DNA from: Paracoccus subflavus
GTDB lineage: Bacteria; Pseudomonadota; Alphaproteobacteria; Rhodobacterales; Rhodobacteraceae
NCBI RefSeq assembly: GCF_004310345.1
Contig: NZ_SISK01000013.1
Span: 1 to 64,000 of the forward strand
Direction of reading: 5' to 3'
DNA: 64,000 bases
Within the stretch, counting starts at the first letter, position 1; each line of letters starts with the position of its first letter. This document shows, in pieces, positions 16,047 through 26,253 of the stretch. The notes below the pieces were generated by a model, which was given only the letters and a program-made list of their open reading frames with translations, did no database searches and was not told the DNA's origin. A program made the translations under genes and the position numbers.

Positions 16047-17825
16047 ATGCCCCCTGACGCCGCGCCCGCCTATCAGGTGCTTGCCCGCAAATACCGGCCC
16101 GAGACTTTCGCCGATCTGGTCGGGCAGGACGCAATGGTGCGCACGCTGAAGAACGCCTTTGCCGCCGACCGCATCGCACAGGCCTTCGTCATGACGGGCA
16201 TCCGCGGCACAGGCAAGACGACCACCGCACGCATCATCGCCAAGGGCATGAACTGCATCGGACCCGACGGACAGGGCGGGCCCACCACCGAACCCTGCGG
16301 CACCTGCGAACATTGCGTGGCAATCAGCGAAGGGCGCCATGTCGATGTGATGGAGATGGACGCGGCATCGCGGACCGGCGTGAACGACATCCGCGAAATC
16401 ATCGATTCCGTCCACTATCGCGCGGCCTCGGCCCGCTACAAGATCTATATCATCGACGAAGTCCACATGCTGTCGATCAACGCCTTCAACGCGCTGCTCA
16501 AGACGCTCGAGGAACCGCCCCCGCATGTGAAGTTCATCTTTGCCACCACCGAAATCCGCAAGGTGCCGGTCACCGTCCTGTCGCGCTGCCAGCGGTTCGA
16601 CCTGCGCCGGATCGAGCCCGAGGTGATGATCGCCCTGCTGCGCCGCATCGCCGCCGCCGAAAGCGCGCAGATCACGGACGACGCCCTGGCGCTGATCACG
16701 CGTGCCGCCGAGGGATCGGCCCGCGATGCGACCAGCCTGCTGGACCAGGCGATCAGCCATGGCGCGGGTGAAACCACTGCCGAACAGGTCCGCGCCATGC
16801 TGGGCCTGGCCGACCGGGGCCGCGTCATCGACCTGTTCGAGATGATCCTGCGGGGCGATGCCGCCAGCGCGCTGGTCGAATTGCAGGCCCAGTACGCCGA
16901 TGGCGCCGATCCGGTGGCCGTGCTGCGCGATCTGGCCGAGATCACGCACTGGATCTCGGTTGTGAAGATCACGCCCGACGCGGGCGAGGATCCCACCATC
17001 GCGCCCGACGAACGGGTGCGCGGCAAGGAACTGGCCGACCGCATCGCCATGCGGGTTCTGACGCGTCTGTGGCAGATGCTTTTGAAGGCCCTGGACGAGG
17101 TTTCGACGGCACCCAATGCCATGATGGCGGCGGAAATGGCGATCATCCGCCTGACTCATGTGGCCGACCTGCCCGACCCCGAGGCACTGATCCGCAAGAT
17201 CCAGCAGGCCCAGGCGGCGGGTGATTTCGCGCGCTCGGCCGCGCCCGCCGCCCCGGCGCAGGCCCCGCGCGCGGCCCGGCCCGCCCCGGTGATGGCACAG
17301 CGTTCGGGCGCCGCGACCGCGCTGGCGGTCAGCCCCGATGCCTTCACGGCCTGGCCCGATTTCGCCTCGGTTCTGGACCTGATCCGGCGCATGGGCGACA
17401 TGCTGCTGCTGATGCAGGTGGAAAAGCATGTGGGCCTGGTCCGCTACGGCCCCGGCCGGATCGAATTCCAGCCGCGCGGCGATGCGCCGGCCGACCTTGC
17501 GCAGCATCTGGCCGAACGGCTGCGCGGCTGGACCGGCGGGCAACGCTGGACGGTCACGGTCACGAACGAGGGCGGCGCGCCCTCGATCGCCGAACAGAAC
17601 GCCGCCGAGGAGCTCGGCCGCCGCGAACGAGCGCTGCAACTGCCCATTGTGCGCGAGGTGATGGCAGCCTTTCCCGGCGCCACCCTGCGCGCCGTGCGTG
17701 ACGCCCCTCCGGAACCCGCGGCCGAGGAGGAAACAGTGGCCGATGGCGCAGCAAACCCCCATGACCTGACGCAGGGTCCGGTGGCCGAGGTCGAGGAATG
17801 GAACCCCTTTGAGGACGAGGATTAG
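16047..17825 (+). CDS. dnaX: DNA polymerase III subunits gamma and tau
   Basis: DnaX is the clamp-loader ATPase. The 592-residue product has Walker A in GIRGTGKTTTARIIAKG, a four-cysteine zinc module (NCIG...CGTCEHC), Walker B IYIIDEVHMLS, the sensor SRCQRFDLRR and a Pro/Ala-rich linker (about 395-425) before a C-terminal tau domain. The ATG at 16047 is chosen over an adjacent GTG at 16044. dnaX-ybaB-recR form one operon with gaps of three bases. Confidence 0.96.
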   Translation: MPPDAAPAYQVLARKYRPETFADLVGQDAMVRTLKNAFAADRIAQAFVMTGIRGTGKTTTARIIAKGMNCIGPDGQGGPTTEPCGTCEHCVAISEGRHVDVMEMDAASRTGVNDIREIIDSVHYRAASARYKIYIIDEVHMLSINAFNALLKTLEEPPPHVKFIFATTEIRKVPVTVLSRCQRFDLRRIEPEVMIALLRRIAAAESAQITDDALALITRAAEGSARDATSLLDQAISHGAGETTAEQVRAMLGLADRGRVIDLFEMILRGDAASALVELQAQYADGADPVAVLRDLAEITHWISVVKITPDAGEDPTIAPDERVRGKELADRIAMRVLTRLWQMLLKALDEVSTAPNAMMAAEMAIIRLTHVADLPDPEALIRKIQQAQAAGDFARSAAPAAPAQAPRAARPAPVMAQRSGAATALAVSPDAFTAWPDFASVLDLIRRMGDMLLLMQVEKHVGLVRYGPGRIEFQPRGDAPADLAQHLAERLRGWTGGQRWTVTVTNEGGAPSIAEQNAAEELGRRERALQLPIVREVMAAFPGATLRAVRDAPPEPAAEEETVADGAANPHDLTQGPVAEVEEWNPFEDED

Positions 17826-17828
17826 GCG

Positions 17829-18173
17829 ATGATCAAGGGTTTGGGCAGCTTTGGCGACATGGCCAAGATGATGAAGGTGGCAAAGGACATGCAGGACCGG
17901 ATGCAGCAGATGCAGGCCGATCTGGACACGATCACCGTGACGGGCGAATCCGGCGCGGGTCTGGTCAAGGCCACCTGCACCGCCAAGGGTGAGTTGACCG
18001 CGCTCGAGATCGACCCCTCGATCTTCGTGCCGTCGGAAAAGGAGGTGGTCGAGGATCTGATCCTGGCCGCCATCAAGGACGCGCAGCGCAAGGCGCAGGA
18101 CCGGATGCAGTCCGAAATGGCGCGCATCACCGAAAGCATGGGCCTGCCCGCCGACATGAAGCTGCCGTTCTAG
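17829..18173 (+). CDS. YbaB/EbfC nucleoid-associated protein
   Basis: This 114-residue DNA-binding protein acts as a dimer. It has the usual Met-rich N-terminal helix (MMKVAKDMQDRMQQMQADL) and the central ITVTGESGAGLVKATCTAKGE sheet. It sits between dnaX and recR, as in most proteobacteria, and starts three bases after dnaX. Confidence 0.93.
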   Translation: MIKGLGSFGDMAKMMKVAKDMQDRMQQMQADLDTITVTGESGAGLVKATCTAKGELTALEIDPSIFVPSEKEVVEDLILAAIKDAQRKAQDRMQSEMARITESMGLPADMKLPF

Positions 18174-18176
18174 GCC

Positions 18177-18776
18177 ATGGCCGACGGCAGCGACGACATC
18201 CAGGCGCTTGTCGGGCTGATGGCGCGGCTGCCGGGGCTGGGGCCACGGTCCGCCCGGCGCATCGTGCTGCACCTGATCCGCAAGCGCACGGGGCAGATGT
18301 CGCAACTGGCCGGACTGCTGGACCGGGTGGCTGTCAATTCCCGCGAATGCGTGACCTGCGGCAATGTCACCGACCGTGACGAATGCGCGATCTGCACCGA
18401 TCCCGCCCGCGCCACGGGGGAAATCTGCGTGGTCCAGGACGTGGCCGACCTGTGGGCCCTTGAACGCGGCCGTGCCTTTGGGGGGCGCTATCACGTCCTG
18501 GGCGGAACGCTGTCGGCATTGGACGAGGTCGGACCCGACGATCTGGGCATCCCCGCCCTGATCGACCGGGTGGATCGGGAAAAGATCCGCGAGGTCATCC
18601 TGGCGCTGAACGCCACTGTGGATGGCCAGACCACCGCGCATTACATCGCCGACGCCTTGGCCGATTCCGGTATCACCGTTACGGGGCTTGCGCAGGGGGT
18701 GCCGATCGGCGGGGAACTGGATTACCTCGATGACGGCACGATCAGCGCCGCACTGAGGGCGCGGCGGCGGCTCTAG
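18177..18776 (+). CDS. recR: Recombination mediator RecR
   Basis: RecR acts with RecO/RecF to load RecA on gapped DNA. The 199-residue product has the helix-hairpin-helix ([17 protein letters not shown]), the zinc finger with four cysteines (C-x2-C...C-x2-C, CVTCGN and CAICTD) and the Toprim domain ([14 protein letters not shown]...[15 protein letters not shown]). Its TAG stop overlaps the lysS stop on the other strand within a CTAG. Confidence 0.96.
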   Translation: MADGSDDIQALVGLMARLPGLGPRSARRIVLHLIRKRTGQMSQLAGLLDRVAVNSRECVTCGNVTDRDECAICTDPARATGEICVVQDVADLWALERGRAFGGRYHVLGGTLSALDEVGPDDLGIPALIDRVDREKIREVILALNATVDGQTTAHYIADALADSGITVTGLAQGVPIGGELDYLDDGTISAALRARRRL

Positions 18777-20356
18777 GCAGCCACAAGATCCCCGGCCAGC
18801 GCCTTTTCGATCAGCGCGCGGGTTTCATTGATCCCGTAAAGCGCGATGAACCCGCCGAAACGCGGCCCCTGATCGGCGCCCAGCAGCACCTGATACAGTG
18901 CCGCGAACCAGTCGCGCAGCGGTTCGAACCCGTGGTCCTTGCCGACCGAGAAGACCATCGACTGCAACGCCTCGGGGTCCGCGGGCTGGTCCCAGGCGGC
19001 CAGACGACCGGCCAGATCCTCCATCGCACGGCGCTCTCTCTCGGAAGGCGGGCGGAACTGGCGGGCGGGCGCCACGAAGTCGGTGAAATACCGCACCGCA
19101 AACCCTGCCGCCTGATCCAGCCCCGGATGGGTTTCGGGCGACGCCTCGGGGGCATATCGACGGATGAAGCCCCACAGCCCGTTCTTGTCCTTGGCCCCGG
19201 CGACGGATGCCAGGTTCAGCAGCATCTGGAACGGCACCACCATGTCGCTGGCCGGCACGTCGCCGCCATGGATGTGCCAGACGGGGTTGGCAAGTCGCTG
19301 GTCAGGGGTCTGGTCGGGAAAAGCGCGCAACTGCTGGTGATATTCGTCCACCGCCTTGGGGATCACGTCGAAATGCATCCGCTTGGCGGTCTTGGGCTTC
19401 TGATACATGAAATAGGACAGGCTTTCGGTCGCCGCATAGGTCAGCCATTCGTCGATGGACAGCCCGTTGCCCTTGGATTTGCTGATCTTCTGTCCGTGCT
19501 GGTCCAAAAACAGCTCATAGGTGAAATGCTCGGGCTTGCGGCCGCCCAGGATCTCGCAGATGGCGTCATAGATCGGGGTATTGGTGCTGTGATCCTTGCC
19601 GTACATCTCGAAATCGACATCCAGTGCCGCCCAGCGGGCACCGAAGTCGGGCTTCCATTGCAGCTTGACCTGCCCGCCCGTGACCGGCAGCGTGGTTTCC
19701 ACCCCCTCCTCGTCGTCGAAGGTGACGGTGCCGTTCCTGGCGTCGACATGCTTGATGGGCACATACAGCACCTTGCCGGTCTTGGGGCTGATCGGCAGAA
19801 AGCAGCTATAGGTCTGCTGGCGCTCCTCGCGCAGGGATGCCAGCATCACCTCCATGATCGCCTCATAGCGTTCGGCGGCCAGCCGCAGCGTGTCGTCGAA
19901 CTGCCCGGACCTGTAGAACTCGGTCGCGCTGATGAATTCGTATTCGAAGCCGAAGGTATCCAGGAAACGCCGCAGCATGGCGTTGTTGTGATGCCCGAAA
20001 CTGTCGTATTCGCCGAACGGATCGGGGACCGTGGTCAGCGGTTCCTGCAAATGCTGGCGCAGCATGTCCTGCTGGGGGACATTGTCCGGCACCTTGCGCA
20101 TCCCGTCCATGTCGTCGGAAAAGCAGAACAGCCGGGTGGGAATGTCGCTGATGATCTCGAAGGCGCGGCGGACCATCGTCGTGCGGGCCACCTCTCCGAA
20201 GGTGCCGATATGGGGCAGCCCCGATGGGCCATAGCCCGTCTGGAACAGGACATAGCCCTTGTCCGGGTCCTTCTTTTCATATCGTTTCAGCACCCGGCGC
20301 GCCTCCTCGAACGGCCAGGCCTTCGACTGCATCGCGGCGTCGCGCAGGGGGGTCAT
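18773..20356 (-). CDS. lysS: Class I lysyl-tRNA synthetase
   Basis: This enzyme charges tRNA-Lys with lysine. The 527-residue protein is the class I (LysK-type) form found in archaea and alphaproteobacteria, not the class II enzyme of E. coli: it has the Rossmann HIGH-like SGLPHIGTF, and KISKSKGNG as KMSKS-like motif. The start at 20356 is chosen because AGGAG precedes it; an upstream in-frame start at 20383 would add nine residues. It converges on recR. Confidence 0.95.
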   Translation of the reverse strand: MTPLRDAAMQSKAWPFEEARRVLKRYEKKDPDKGYVLFQTGYGPSGLPHIGTFGEVARTTMVRRAFEIISDIPTRLFCFSDDMDGMRKVPDNVPQQDMLRQHLQEPLTTVPDPFGEYDSFGHHNNAMLRRFLDTFGFEYEFISATEFYRSGQFDDTLRLAAERYEAIMEVMLASLREERQQTYSCFLPISPKTGKVLYVPIKHVDARNGTVTFDDEEGVETTLPVTGGQVKLQWKPDFGARWAALDVDFEMYGKDHSTNTPIYDAICEILGGRKPEHFTYELFLDQHGQKISKSKGNGLSIDEWLTYAATESLSYFMYQKPKTAKRMHFDVIPKAVDEYHQQLRAFPDQTPDQRLANPVWHIHGGDVPASDMVVPFQMLLNLASVAGAKDKNGLWGFIRRYAPEASPETHPGLDQAAGFAVRYFTDFVAPARQFRPPSERERRAMEDLAGRLAAWDQPADPEALQSMVFSVGKDHGFEPLRDWFAALYQVLLGADQGPRFGGFIALYGINETRALIEKALAGDLVAA

Positions 20357-20451
20357 CGCACACTTCTCCTGTTCCAAGACCACGACGCCTTATTGAAAGC
20401 AGCCTCTATCGTCAATAATTTGCGCCCGGACCGACCGCCAAAGGATGCGCC

Positions 20452-20874
20452 ATGACCCTGGATTTACCCTCGTTCTCGCCCTGCGATGCCCTGGTGGCGG
20501 TGATGGTGGCCGTCACGGCCTCGGACCAGACCTACCGGACCTCCGAACTGGTGGCGATCCAGCGCAGCGTGGACCATTATCCCGTCTTTGCCGATTATGA
20601 TGCCGACCGCATCCGCGCCGTCAGCCAGACCGTCATCACCCTGTTCGAGGAAGAAGAAGGGCTGGACGCCCTGTTCGGCCTGATCCGCGACGCACTGCCC
20701 GCAAAACTGTTCGAGACCGCCTATGCCCTGGCCTGCGACGTGGGCGCGGCGGACGGGCGCCTGTACGATGGCGAAATCGCCATGCTTGCCGAAATCCGCC
20801 ACCAGTTGAACATTCCCCGCCTGCACGCCGCCGCCATCGAACTGTCGGCGCAGGTGCGCCACCGGGTCCTGTAG
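20452..20874 (+). CDS. TerB family protein
   Basis: This is a 140-residue protein with the acidic helical repeat of TerB (ALVAVMVAVTASDQTYRTSEL and ALACDVGAADGRLYDGEIAM), where Asp/Glu pairs could bind metal. No tellurite genes are nearby, so the family name does not imply tellurite resistance. It is divergent from lysS and convergent with dacB. Confidence 0.78.
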   Translation: MTLDLPSFSPCDALVAVMVAVTASDQTYRTSELVAIQRSVDHYPVFADYDADRIRAVSQTVITLFEEEEGLDALFGLIRDALPAKLFETAYALACDVGAADGRLYDGEIAMLAEIRHQLNIPRLHAAAIELSAQVRHRVL

Positions 20875-20882
20875 TCAGGACC
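20865..20882. terminator. Bidirectional hairpin over two stop codons
   Basis: ggtcctg-tagt-caggacc is a perfect 7-bp stem. Its loop and arms contain the terB TAG stop (20872-20874) and the dacB stop (20875-20877, reverse strand). A shared terminator is likely, although there is no T-run. Confidence 0.5.
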
Positions 20883-22245
20883 AGACGGTCAGGATGTCGT
20901 CCTGAAGCTGCTTGGCATCGCGCGTCCAGGACAGAACGCCTGCCGGCAATTCCTGGCCCGCGGTGGCGGCCTGCCGCGGCATGTCGCTGCACAGGACCGC
21001 AAAGGCCGATTGCGTGCCGTCGGGGCGTTGCAGATAGCCCGCCAGGTTCGACACGAAGTTCAGCGTTCCGGTCTTGGCGCGGACTGTTGCCGTCCGCAAG
21101 GGATCGCCGCCCGGCAGATCATCGCCCAGCGGATCGGTTTTCAGCAGATCCGGCAGCCCCGCCTCCAGGCCCGGTCCCGCCAGCAGCCGCGCCATGCCCT
21201 GCGCCGTCACCCGGCTGTCGGAGGACAGACCGGAATGGTCGGCCAGCGTGAAATCCTGGCCCTGCCCCTGTGCCGCCAGCCATGCCTGCATCGCGCGGGC
21301 CGAGGCCGCCGGGCCGGGCGCGCCGCTGGCGTGCAGGCCCACCACCTCGGCCGTGAGATTGGTCGAGAAATTCAGCATCCCGCGCAGGATCTCGACCAGC
21401 GGCGGGCTGGCATGGCTGGCCACCACCTCGCCCTGCGGCAGGTTCTGGATCACTTCGGGCGCCGGCAGGACCAGTCCCCTGGCGCGGCACAGGGTCTGGA
21501 ACACGTCGCCCGCATAAAGCTCGGGCTTGCGGACGGGCAGCCAGCGGCTGCCGGGGCGGCTCAGGGCGCTGCGGGCGATTGTCCAGCGTTCGCCGGGGTG
21601 CTGGTCCTGCCAGGCGAACAGATCGGGCGGATCGCCCGGCGCCGCCGTGACCGTGTATGCGCGCGGCGAATGTTCGGCCGCCCGCGCCTCCAGCGTCATC
21701 TCGACCGCGCCGTTCTGGGACCGCCAGCCCAGATGCACGCGATTGAAGTTCAGGATCATCCCGGACAGCGCCGGATTATAGGCCAGATGATCGGCCTGCG
21801 GAGGCGCGATTTCCGGGATCTGCGGCAGGGCACCGCCCCAGACGGCAAAGCGCGCGGGCGCGGATTGACCGGTTGCCGCCAGATCGGCCGCCAGCCGCGC
21901 GAGATCGTCGGTGGACAGCAACGGATCGCCGCCCCCGGCCAGGATCAGGGTGCCGCCGGACCGGACAATCCTGGTGGCAAAGGTGCGGGTCGGCCCCAGA
22001 CGCGCCAGGGCATATAAAGCCGTCACAGCCTTCAGGATGCTTGCGGGCATCATCGGGGCCGCGGCCAGCGCGGCATCGGCCAACCCGTCTTCGGGCCGGT
22101 CCACCTGCGCATAGGCGACGATTCCCGGCAGGCCGCTGGTGGCGACGACGGAACCGGCGCTGAACGCGGGTTTCGGGGGCGGACGGCCCCAGACAGGCGC
22201 CACGGGCAATGCCGCCAGCCCTGCCAGAAGGCTGCGGCGGAGCAT
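20875..22245 (-). CDS. dacB: D-alanyl-D-alanine carboxypeptidase/endopeptidase (PBP4 family)
   Basis: This class C penicillin-binding protein trims or cleaves peptidoglycan cross-links in the periplasm. The 456-residue product has a signal peptide ([20 protein letters not shown]), the SxxK motif in MPASILKAV, an SxN-equivalent SGLSSDSRV and the KTG triad in RAKTGTLNFVSNLAGYL. The start ATG overlaps the nadD stop by one base (TGATG). It is the last gene of the lgt-to-dacB block. Confidence 0.9.
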   Translation of the reverse strand: MLRRSLLAGLAALPVAPVWGRPPPKPAFSAGSVVATSGLPGIVAYAQVDRPEDGLADAALAAAPMMPASILKAVTALYALARLGPTRTFATRIVRSGGTLILAGGGDPLLSTDDLARLAADLAATGQSAPARFAVWGGALPQIPEIAPPQADHLAYNPALSGMILNFNRVHLGWRSQNGAVEMTLEARAAEHSPRAYTVTAAPGDPPDLFAWQDQHPGERWTIARSALSRPGSRWLPVRKPELYAGDVFQTLCRARGLVLPAPEVIQNLPQGEVVASHASPPLVEILRGMLNFSTNLTAEVVGLHASGAPGPAASARAMQAWLAAQGQGQDFTLADHSGLSSDSRVTAQGMARLLAGPGLEAGLPDLLKTDPLGDDLPGGDPLRTATVRAKTGTLNFVSNLAGYLQRPDGTQSAFAVLCSDMPRQAATAGQELPAGVLSWTRDAKQLQDDILTVWS

Positions 22246-22847
22246 CAGCGCGGGCCCGTCGCATGTCGCAGCACGGTCGAGGACTGGCGCGACATCCGCA
22301 GATTGACCAGAACCCAGGCGGGCGGCGCGCGCAGGGCAAGCGTTTCCGCCTGTGCCAGCGACAGCCGCGCCCGCGCCATGACCTGTGCCGCAGGTGACCG
22401 GCGCGCGGCAGTCCGGGAACCAGGCCGGGCCAGAACCCCGATGGGCACCATGGCGGCAATGTCCTGCCAGCGATCCCAGCGATGGAACTGCACCAGATTG
22501 TCCGACCCCATCAGCCAGACGAATCGCACGCCGGGATAGATCCGCTTCAAAGCGGCCACCGTGTCCGCCGTCATCCGGGTCCCCAGGTCCTGTTCGATTC
22601 CGGTAACGACCACGCGCGGGTCGGTCAGCATCCGACGTGCATGGGCAACCCGTTCGGCCACCGGCGCGGGTCCGTGTTCCTTCAGCGGATTGCCGGGGGA
22701 CACGAGCCACCAGACACGGTCCAGATGGAACACCCGCATCGCGGCCTCGGTGATATTCACATGCCCCTGATGGGCGGGGTCGAAGGAGCCGCCCAGCAGA
22801 CCGATGCGCATTCCCGGCCGCGCGACGGGCAGACCCGCCCGGATCAC
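22245..22847 (-). CDS. nadD: Nicotinate-nucleotide adenylyltransferase
   Basis: NadD adenylates nicotinate mononucleotide in NAD synthesis. The 200-residue protein shows the nucleotidyltransferase [21 protein letters not shown] motif and a SSTVLR stretch in place of the more common SSTxxR. The GTG start at 22847 overlaps the pgeF stop (GTGA) and agrees with the short N-terminal extension of relatives; an ATG at 22811 is the alternative. Confidence 0.93.
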   Translation of the reverse strand: MIRAGLPVARPGMRIGLLGGSFDPAHQGHVNITEAAMRVFHLDRVWWLVSPGNPLKEHGPAPVAERVAHARRMLTDPRVVVTGIEQDLGTRMTADTVAALKRIYPGVRFVWLMGSDNLVQFHRWDRWQDIAAMVPIGVLARPGSRTAARRSPAAQVMARARLSLAQAETLALRAPPAWVLVNLRMSRQSSTVLRHATGPR

Positions 22848-23608
22848 AGCGTGATGGCCGAGATAAGCCTGCCGTAATCGGCCTGGCTCTCATGCGTGGC
22901 GCGGCGATAGCTGAAGAAGCGATGGAGGTCGGAATAGGTGCAATGGCCCGACCATTCGGCCTCGACCCCCGCGTCCCGCAGGCGCGCCAGACCGAAAGAC
23001 GGCAGGTCGAACATCGGACGCCCGTTCGGCCCGCCGCTGAAAAAGCGGCCGTAGCCGGGATCTTCGGCCAGAAACCTGTCCATGAAATCGGGACCGACCT
23101 CATAAGCGCGCTGGCTGATGGTGGGTCCGATCACGGCGCGCACGCGGTCGGCGCCCAAACCGCGCATGGCCTCGACCGTGGCGCCGATGATCCCTTCCAG
23201 CGCCCCGCGCCAGCCTGCGTGGCAGGCCCCGATGACGCCGGCCCGGGCGTCAGCCAGCAGGATGGGCTGGCAATCGGCGGTCAGCACGGCAAGCGCCACC
23301 CCGCGCCGGGCGGTGACGATGCCGTCCGCCTCGGTCGCGGCGACGACGGGCAGGCGGTGATCGTCGGTCAGCGTCACCACATCGGCCGAATGGACCTGCT
23401 TGACGGTCGCCAATGCATCGGCGGACACGCCCATCGCCGTGGCAACGCGGGCGCGGTTCACGACCACCATCTCGGCCTGATCGGTGGACCTGCGGCCACA
23501 GTTCAATCCCGAAAACAGCCCGGACGACGCACCGCCCTTTCGGGTGAAAAAGCCGTGTTTCACGTCGCGCAGCAGGGGATGGGTCAGAATCTCAAGCGTG
23601 GTCTGCAT
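22844..23608 (-). CDS. pgeF: Purine nucleoside phosphorylase / peptidoglycan editing factor family (YfiH, LACC1-like)
   Basis: The 254-residue protein has the metal-binding pattern of the family: [13 protein letters not shown] near the N-terminus, [19 protein letters not shown] and [12 protein letters not shown]. Relatives have been described as multicopper polyphenol oxidase-like, as purine nucleoside phosphorylases, and in E. coli as YfiH/PgeF, which removes wrong amino acids from peptidoglycan precursors. The lgt and dacB neighbours fit an envelope role, but this is inference. It overlaps the next gene upstream by 17 bases. Confidence 0.85.
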   Translation of the reverse strand: MQTTLEILTHPLLRDVKHGFFTRKGGASSGLFSGLNCGRRSTDQAEMVVVNRARVATAMGVSADALATVKQVHSADVVTLTDDHRLPVVAATEADGIVTARRGVALAVLTADCQPILLADARAGVIGACHAGWRGALEGIIGATVEAMRGLGADRVRAVIGPTISQRAYEVGPDFMDRFLAEDPGYGRFFSGGPNGRPMFDLPSFGLARLRDAGVEAEWSGHCTYSDLHRFFSYRRATHESQADYGRLISAITL

Positions 23609-24650
23609 GAAGCCTCAGCGCATCAAAACCGGGCACCGGGGTCGCCCCCCGCGGCCATACGGCCATTGCCTTGAACAGGTGGCCCATTTCATCGGGGTGG
23701 GTCAAGCGGCGAAGCGCGGCCCCGGCCCCCGCATCCCCCCCGGCGGCCAACCGCTCTGCCCGCTGCGCCGCGCCCAGCGATAACAGCCAGTCCCCCTGCG
23801 GGACGGGACGCGAAGCGACGGCGCCCGCCCGGATCGCTGCGGCAGCCAAGGGCGCAAAATCGACATGGGCGGTCAGGTCGGCCTCGCCCGGATGGACCAG
23901 GGGATCTTCGGGCCGGTGGCCGCGCAGGGCCTGGAATGTATCGCCGTAACCGTTCCAGCCGCCGTAATCGACGATGATCGCGGCACCGCCATGGGCGGCG
24001 ATCCGGCGGGCAATTGCCTCGACGATGGCGGGGGCCGCAGGGCATTCCTCGACCACGTCGCCGGGCCGGCCGTCGCGCGGCAGCGGCACCACGGGACCAA
24101 GCCCGAGACACAGTCCGGCATCCGACAGCCCCACCATACGTTCAGCCCAGCCCTTGTCGATCCGCTGATACTGCCGGATCGGCAGGGCATCGAAGAATTC
24201 GTTGGCGATCAGGAACAAAGGCCGTTCCGGCAGGTCATCGACCCCCGACAGATGAGCAACCGGCCCCAACCTGTCGCGCTGAACCTGACGCAGCACGGGC
24301 GAGACCTCGATCAGCGTCACCTGTGCGGCATCCGTCATGCCCGGCACCTTGCCCATCGCCCGCAGCATGTCGGCCATCAGCGTGCCCCGGCCCGGTCCCG
24401 GCTCGGCCAGGGTAAAGGGCGCGGGGCGGTTCTGGTCGATCCAGGCCTGCGCCAACGCAAGGCCGCAAAGCTCGCCGAACATTTGATGGATTTCCGGGGC
24501 CGTGGTGAAATCGCCCCGCAGTCCGAACGGATCGCGCGCGGTGTAATATCCATGCTGCGGATGCAGAAGGCATAGTTCCATGTAATCGGCCAGCGTCATC
24601 GGCCCTGTCGCGCGGATCCGGGCTGCAATGATCGCGGCCAGCGCCGTCAT
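23592..24650 (-). CDS. Class I SAM methyltransferase, MidA/NDUFAF7 family
   Basis: This 352-residue protein has the family features [34 protein letters not shown], the SAM loop [17 protein letters not shown] and [13 protein letters not shown]. Mitochondrial NDUFAF7 dimethylates an arginine of complex I NDUFS2; a similar role here is possible but untested. It overlaps both neighbours (lgt by four bases, pgeF by 17), so it is tightly coupled. Confidence 0.87.
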   Translation of the reverse strand: MTALAAIIAARIRATGPMTLADYMELCLLHPQHGYYTARDPFGLRGDFTTAPEIHQMFGELCGLALAQAWIDQNRPAPFTLAEPGPGRGTLMADMLRAMGKVPGMTDAAQVTLIEVSPVLRQVQRDRLGPVAHLSGVDDLPERPLFLIANEFFDALPIRQYQRIDKGWAERMVGLSDAGLCLGLGPVVPLPRDGRPGDVVEECPAAPAIVEAIARRIAAHGGAAIIVDYGGWNGYGDTFQALRGHRPEDPLVHPGEADLTAHVDFAPLAAAAIRAGAVASRPVPQGDWLLSLGAAQRAERLAAGGDAGAGAALRRLTHPDEMGHLFKAMAVWPRGATPVPGFDALRLHADHA

Positions 24651-25534
24651 GCAGGCGCCGGTGCCGCCGGCCGGTGCTGGGCGCGCAGGATCAGAGCCAG
24701 GCCCACCACCACCATGGGCAGCGACAGAAGCTGGCCCATGGTCAATCCGATTACCGGGCCGCCAAGGACATGGCCCAGCGGGTTGTCGGGCGTGATGAAC
24801 TGGGCATCGGCCTCTCGGAACAGTTCAACGAACATGCGGGCAAGACCATAGCCCGCCAGAAACACGCCAAAGGCAAGGCCGGGCCGCCGCAGCCCCCCCG
24901 CCCGGACCAGCAGCAGCAGGACCAGGCCCAGCAAAATCCCCTCAAGCCCGGCCTCGTAAAGCTGGCTGGGATGGCGGGCGCAGGGTCCGACGACGCCGGG
25001 GCAGGCCTGCGCGGCCTCGCCGGGGAAGACGACGCCCCAGGGCAGGTTCGTAGGGCGGCCCCACAACTCGGCGTTGATGAAATTGGCGATGCGTCCGAAA
25101 AACAGTCCGATGGGCGCCACCACCGCCAGAGCATCGGCCAGCCGCAGCGGCGGGATGTCGTTGGCACGGCAAAAGCCCCAGACCGCAACGATGACCCCTG
25201 CAAAGCCGCCGTGAAAGCTCATGCCGCCCTGCCAGACCTTTATGATCTCGGCCGGGTTGGCAAGGTAGAAGCCGGGCTCGTAAAACAGCACGAAGCCCAG
25301 CCGCCCGCCCAGGATCACCCCCAGGATCACCCAGGTCAGCAGGTCGTCCACGCGATCGGCGGCCATCGGCGCCCGGTCGCCCCACAGCCGGTCGCGCCGC
25401 ATCATCGCGGCAACGATCCGCCAGCCGATCAGCAGTCCTGCCAGATAAGCCAGGGCATACCAGCGCAGCGACAAGGAAAACCCGCCCAGATCAATGGTGA
25501 AAATCTCGGGGGCGATGTCGGGAAAAGGGATCAT
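24647..25534 (-). CDS. lgt: Prolipoprotein diacylglyceryl transferase
   Basis: Lgt transfers diacylglycerol from phosphatidylglycerol to the lipobox cysteine of prolipoproteins in the inner membrane. The 295-residue protein has seven predicted membrane segments, the HGGFAG motif and the Lgt signature [16 protein letters not shown]. The ATG at 25534 follows a GAGG site; an upstream in-frame extension has no homology. It heads a reverse-strand operon lgt-midA-pgeF-nadD-dacB. Confidence 0.95.
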   Translation of the reverse strand: MIPFPDIAPEIFTIDLGGFSLSLRWYALAYLAGLLIGWRIVAAMMRRDRLWGDRAPMAADRVDDLLTWVILGVILGGRLGFVLFYEPGFYLANPAEIIKVWQGGMSFHGGFAGVIVAVWGFCRANDIPPLRLADALAVVAPIGLFFGRIANFINAELWGRPTNLPWGVVFPGEAAQACPGVVGPCARHPSQLYEAGLEGILLGLVLLLLVRAGGLRRPGLAFGVFLAGYGLARMFVELFREADAQFITPDNPLGHVLGGPVIGLTMGQLLSLPMVVVGLALILRAQHRPAAPAPA

Positions 25535-25695
25535 GGGGCCTCGGGCTTTTGTGCGGCGCAAGCTAGCGGTCGGTGACGCCGTGTCAACATCGCGCCCGGA
25601 TCGCCCCCTCGCGGGGCCAAGACGGGTCCGCACATTGAACCAGGACGCCGCCCCGCCCATATAGGGCCAAAGCAACCATCCTGGGGCAAACGGAA

Positions 25696-25944
25696 ATGAC
25701 GACGCAAAACAAGTTCTTCGATGACATCTCGAAGCTGATGACCAATGCGATGGGCGTGGCCCAAGGCGCCAAGTCCGAAGCCGAGAATGCCATGAAGGGC
25801 TGGGTCGATCGCTGGCTGGCGGATCGCGATTTCGTGACCCGAGAGGAGTTCGAGGCCGTGCGTGAAATGGCCATCAAGGCCCGCACCGAGAATGCCGAAC
25901 TCAAGGCCCGGTTGGACGCGATCGAGGCGGGGCGCCAGAACTGA
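25696..25944 (+). CDS. UbiK/BMFP-type accessory factor
   Basis: This 82-residue protein has an amphipathic N-terminal half ([19 protein letters not shown]) and a C-terminal coiled coil ([33 protein letters not shown]), the layout of the UbiK (YqiC, BMFP) family. UbiK in enterobacteria assists aerobic ubiquinone synthesis and associates with membranes. It is divergent from lgt. Confidence 0.8.
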   Translation: MTTQNKFFDDISKLMTNAMGVAQGAKSEAENAMKGWVDRWLADRDFVTREEFEAVREMAIKARTENAELKARLDAIEAGRQN

Positions 25945-25947
25945 GCG

Positions 25948-26253
25948 TCAGGGCCGCACCCGATCGCGCAGCGCGCCCGCCCGGTCATACAGCAGAACCT
26001 CGCCCGCCTCGGTGACGACCACGATCCAGTCGCGCGCAAAGGTCACGGCGGCCGGCTGGGCGCCAGCGGGCAGGGCGATGCCCTCGGGCAGGTCGGGCAG
26101 CATCGGCTGGCTCAGCCGCATCCACAGCAACGCCACGATGGCAATCATGCCAAGGCCCATGACGGCTGCCAGCCCCATGACCAGCCAACGCAGCATCCGC
26201 AGTTCCGGCACCGCTTTCGCCGCCGATTTCCAGTTGGTATCGTCCTTGTCCAT
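25948..26253 (-). CDS. Small membrane protein (DUF6476-like)
   Basis: This 101-residue protein has one membrane segment (about 21-45, LRWLVMGLAAVMGLGMIAIV) and a short soluble domain (FARDWIVVVTEAGEVLLYDR) that may form a beta-propeller-like strand set. It resembles the DUF6476 family of Rhodobacterales. The chosen ATG at 26251-26253 shares two bases with the rluD ATG on the other strand; a GTG at 26274 would add seven residues. Confidence 0.65.
   Translation of the reverse strand: MDKDDTNWKSAAKAVPELRMLRWLVMGLAAVMGLGMIAIVALLWMRLSQPMLPDLPEGIALPAGAQPAAVTFARDWIVVVTEAGEVLLYDRAGALRDRVRP

Noticed and set aside
15405..18641. A very long reverse open frame (over 1,000 codons) across the J-domain gene, dnaX and recR
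   Set aside because: The forward genes are unmistakable, and the reverse product has the His/Gln/Gly/Asp-rich composition of an antisense frame.
20452..20874. Tellurite resistance gene
   Set aside because: Only the TerB domain is present; no other ter gene is nearby, so the name alone gives no function.
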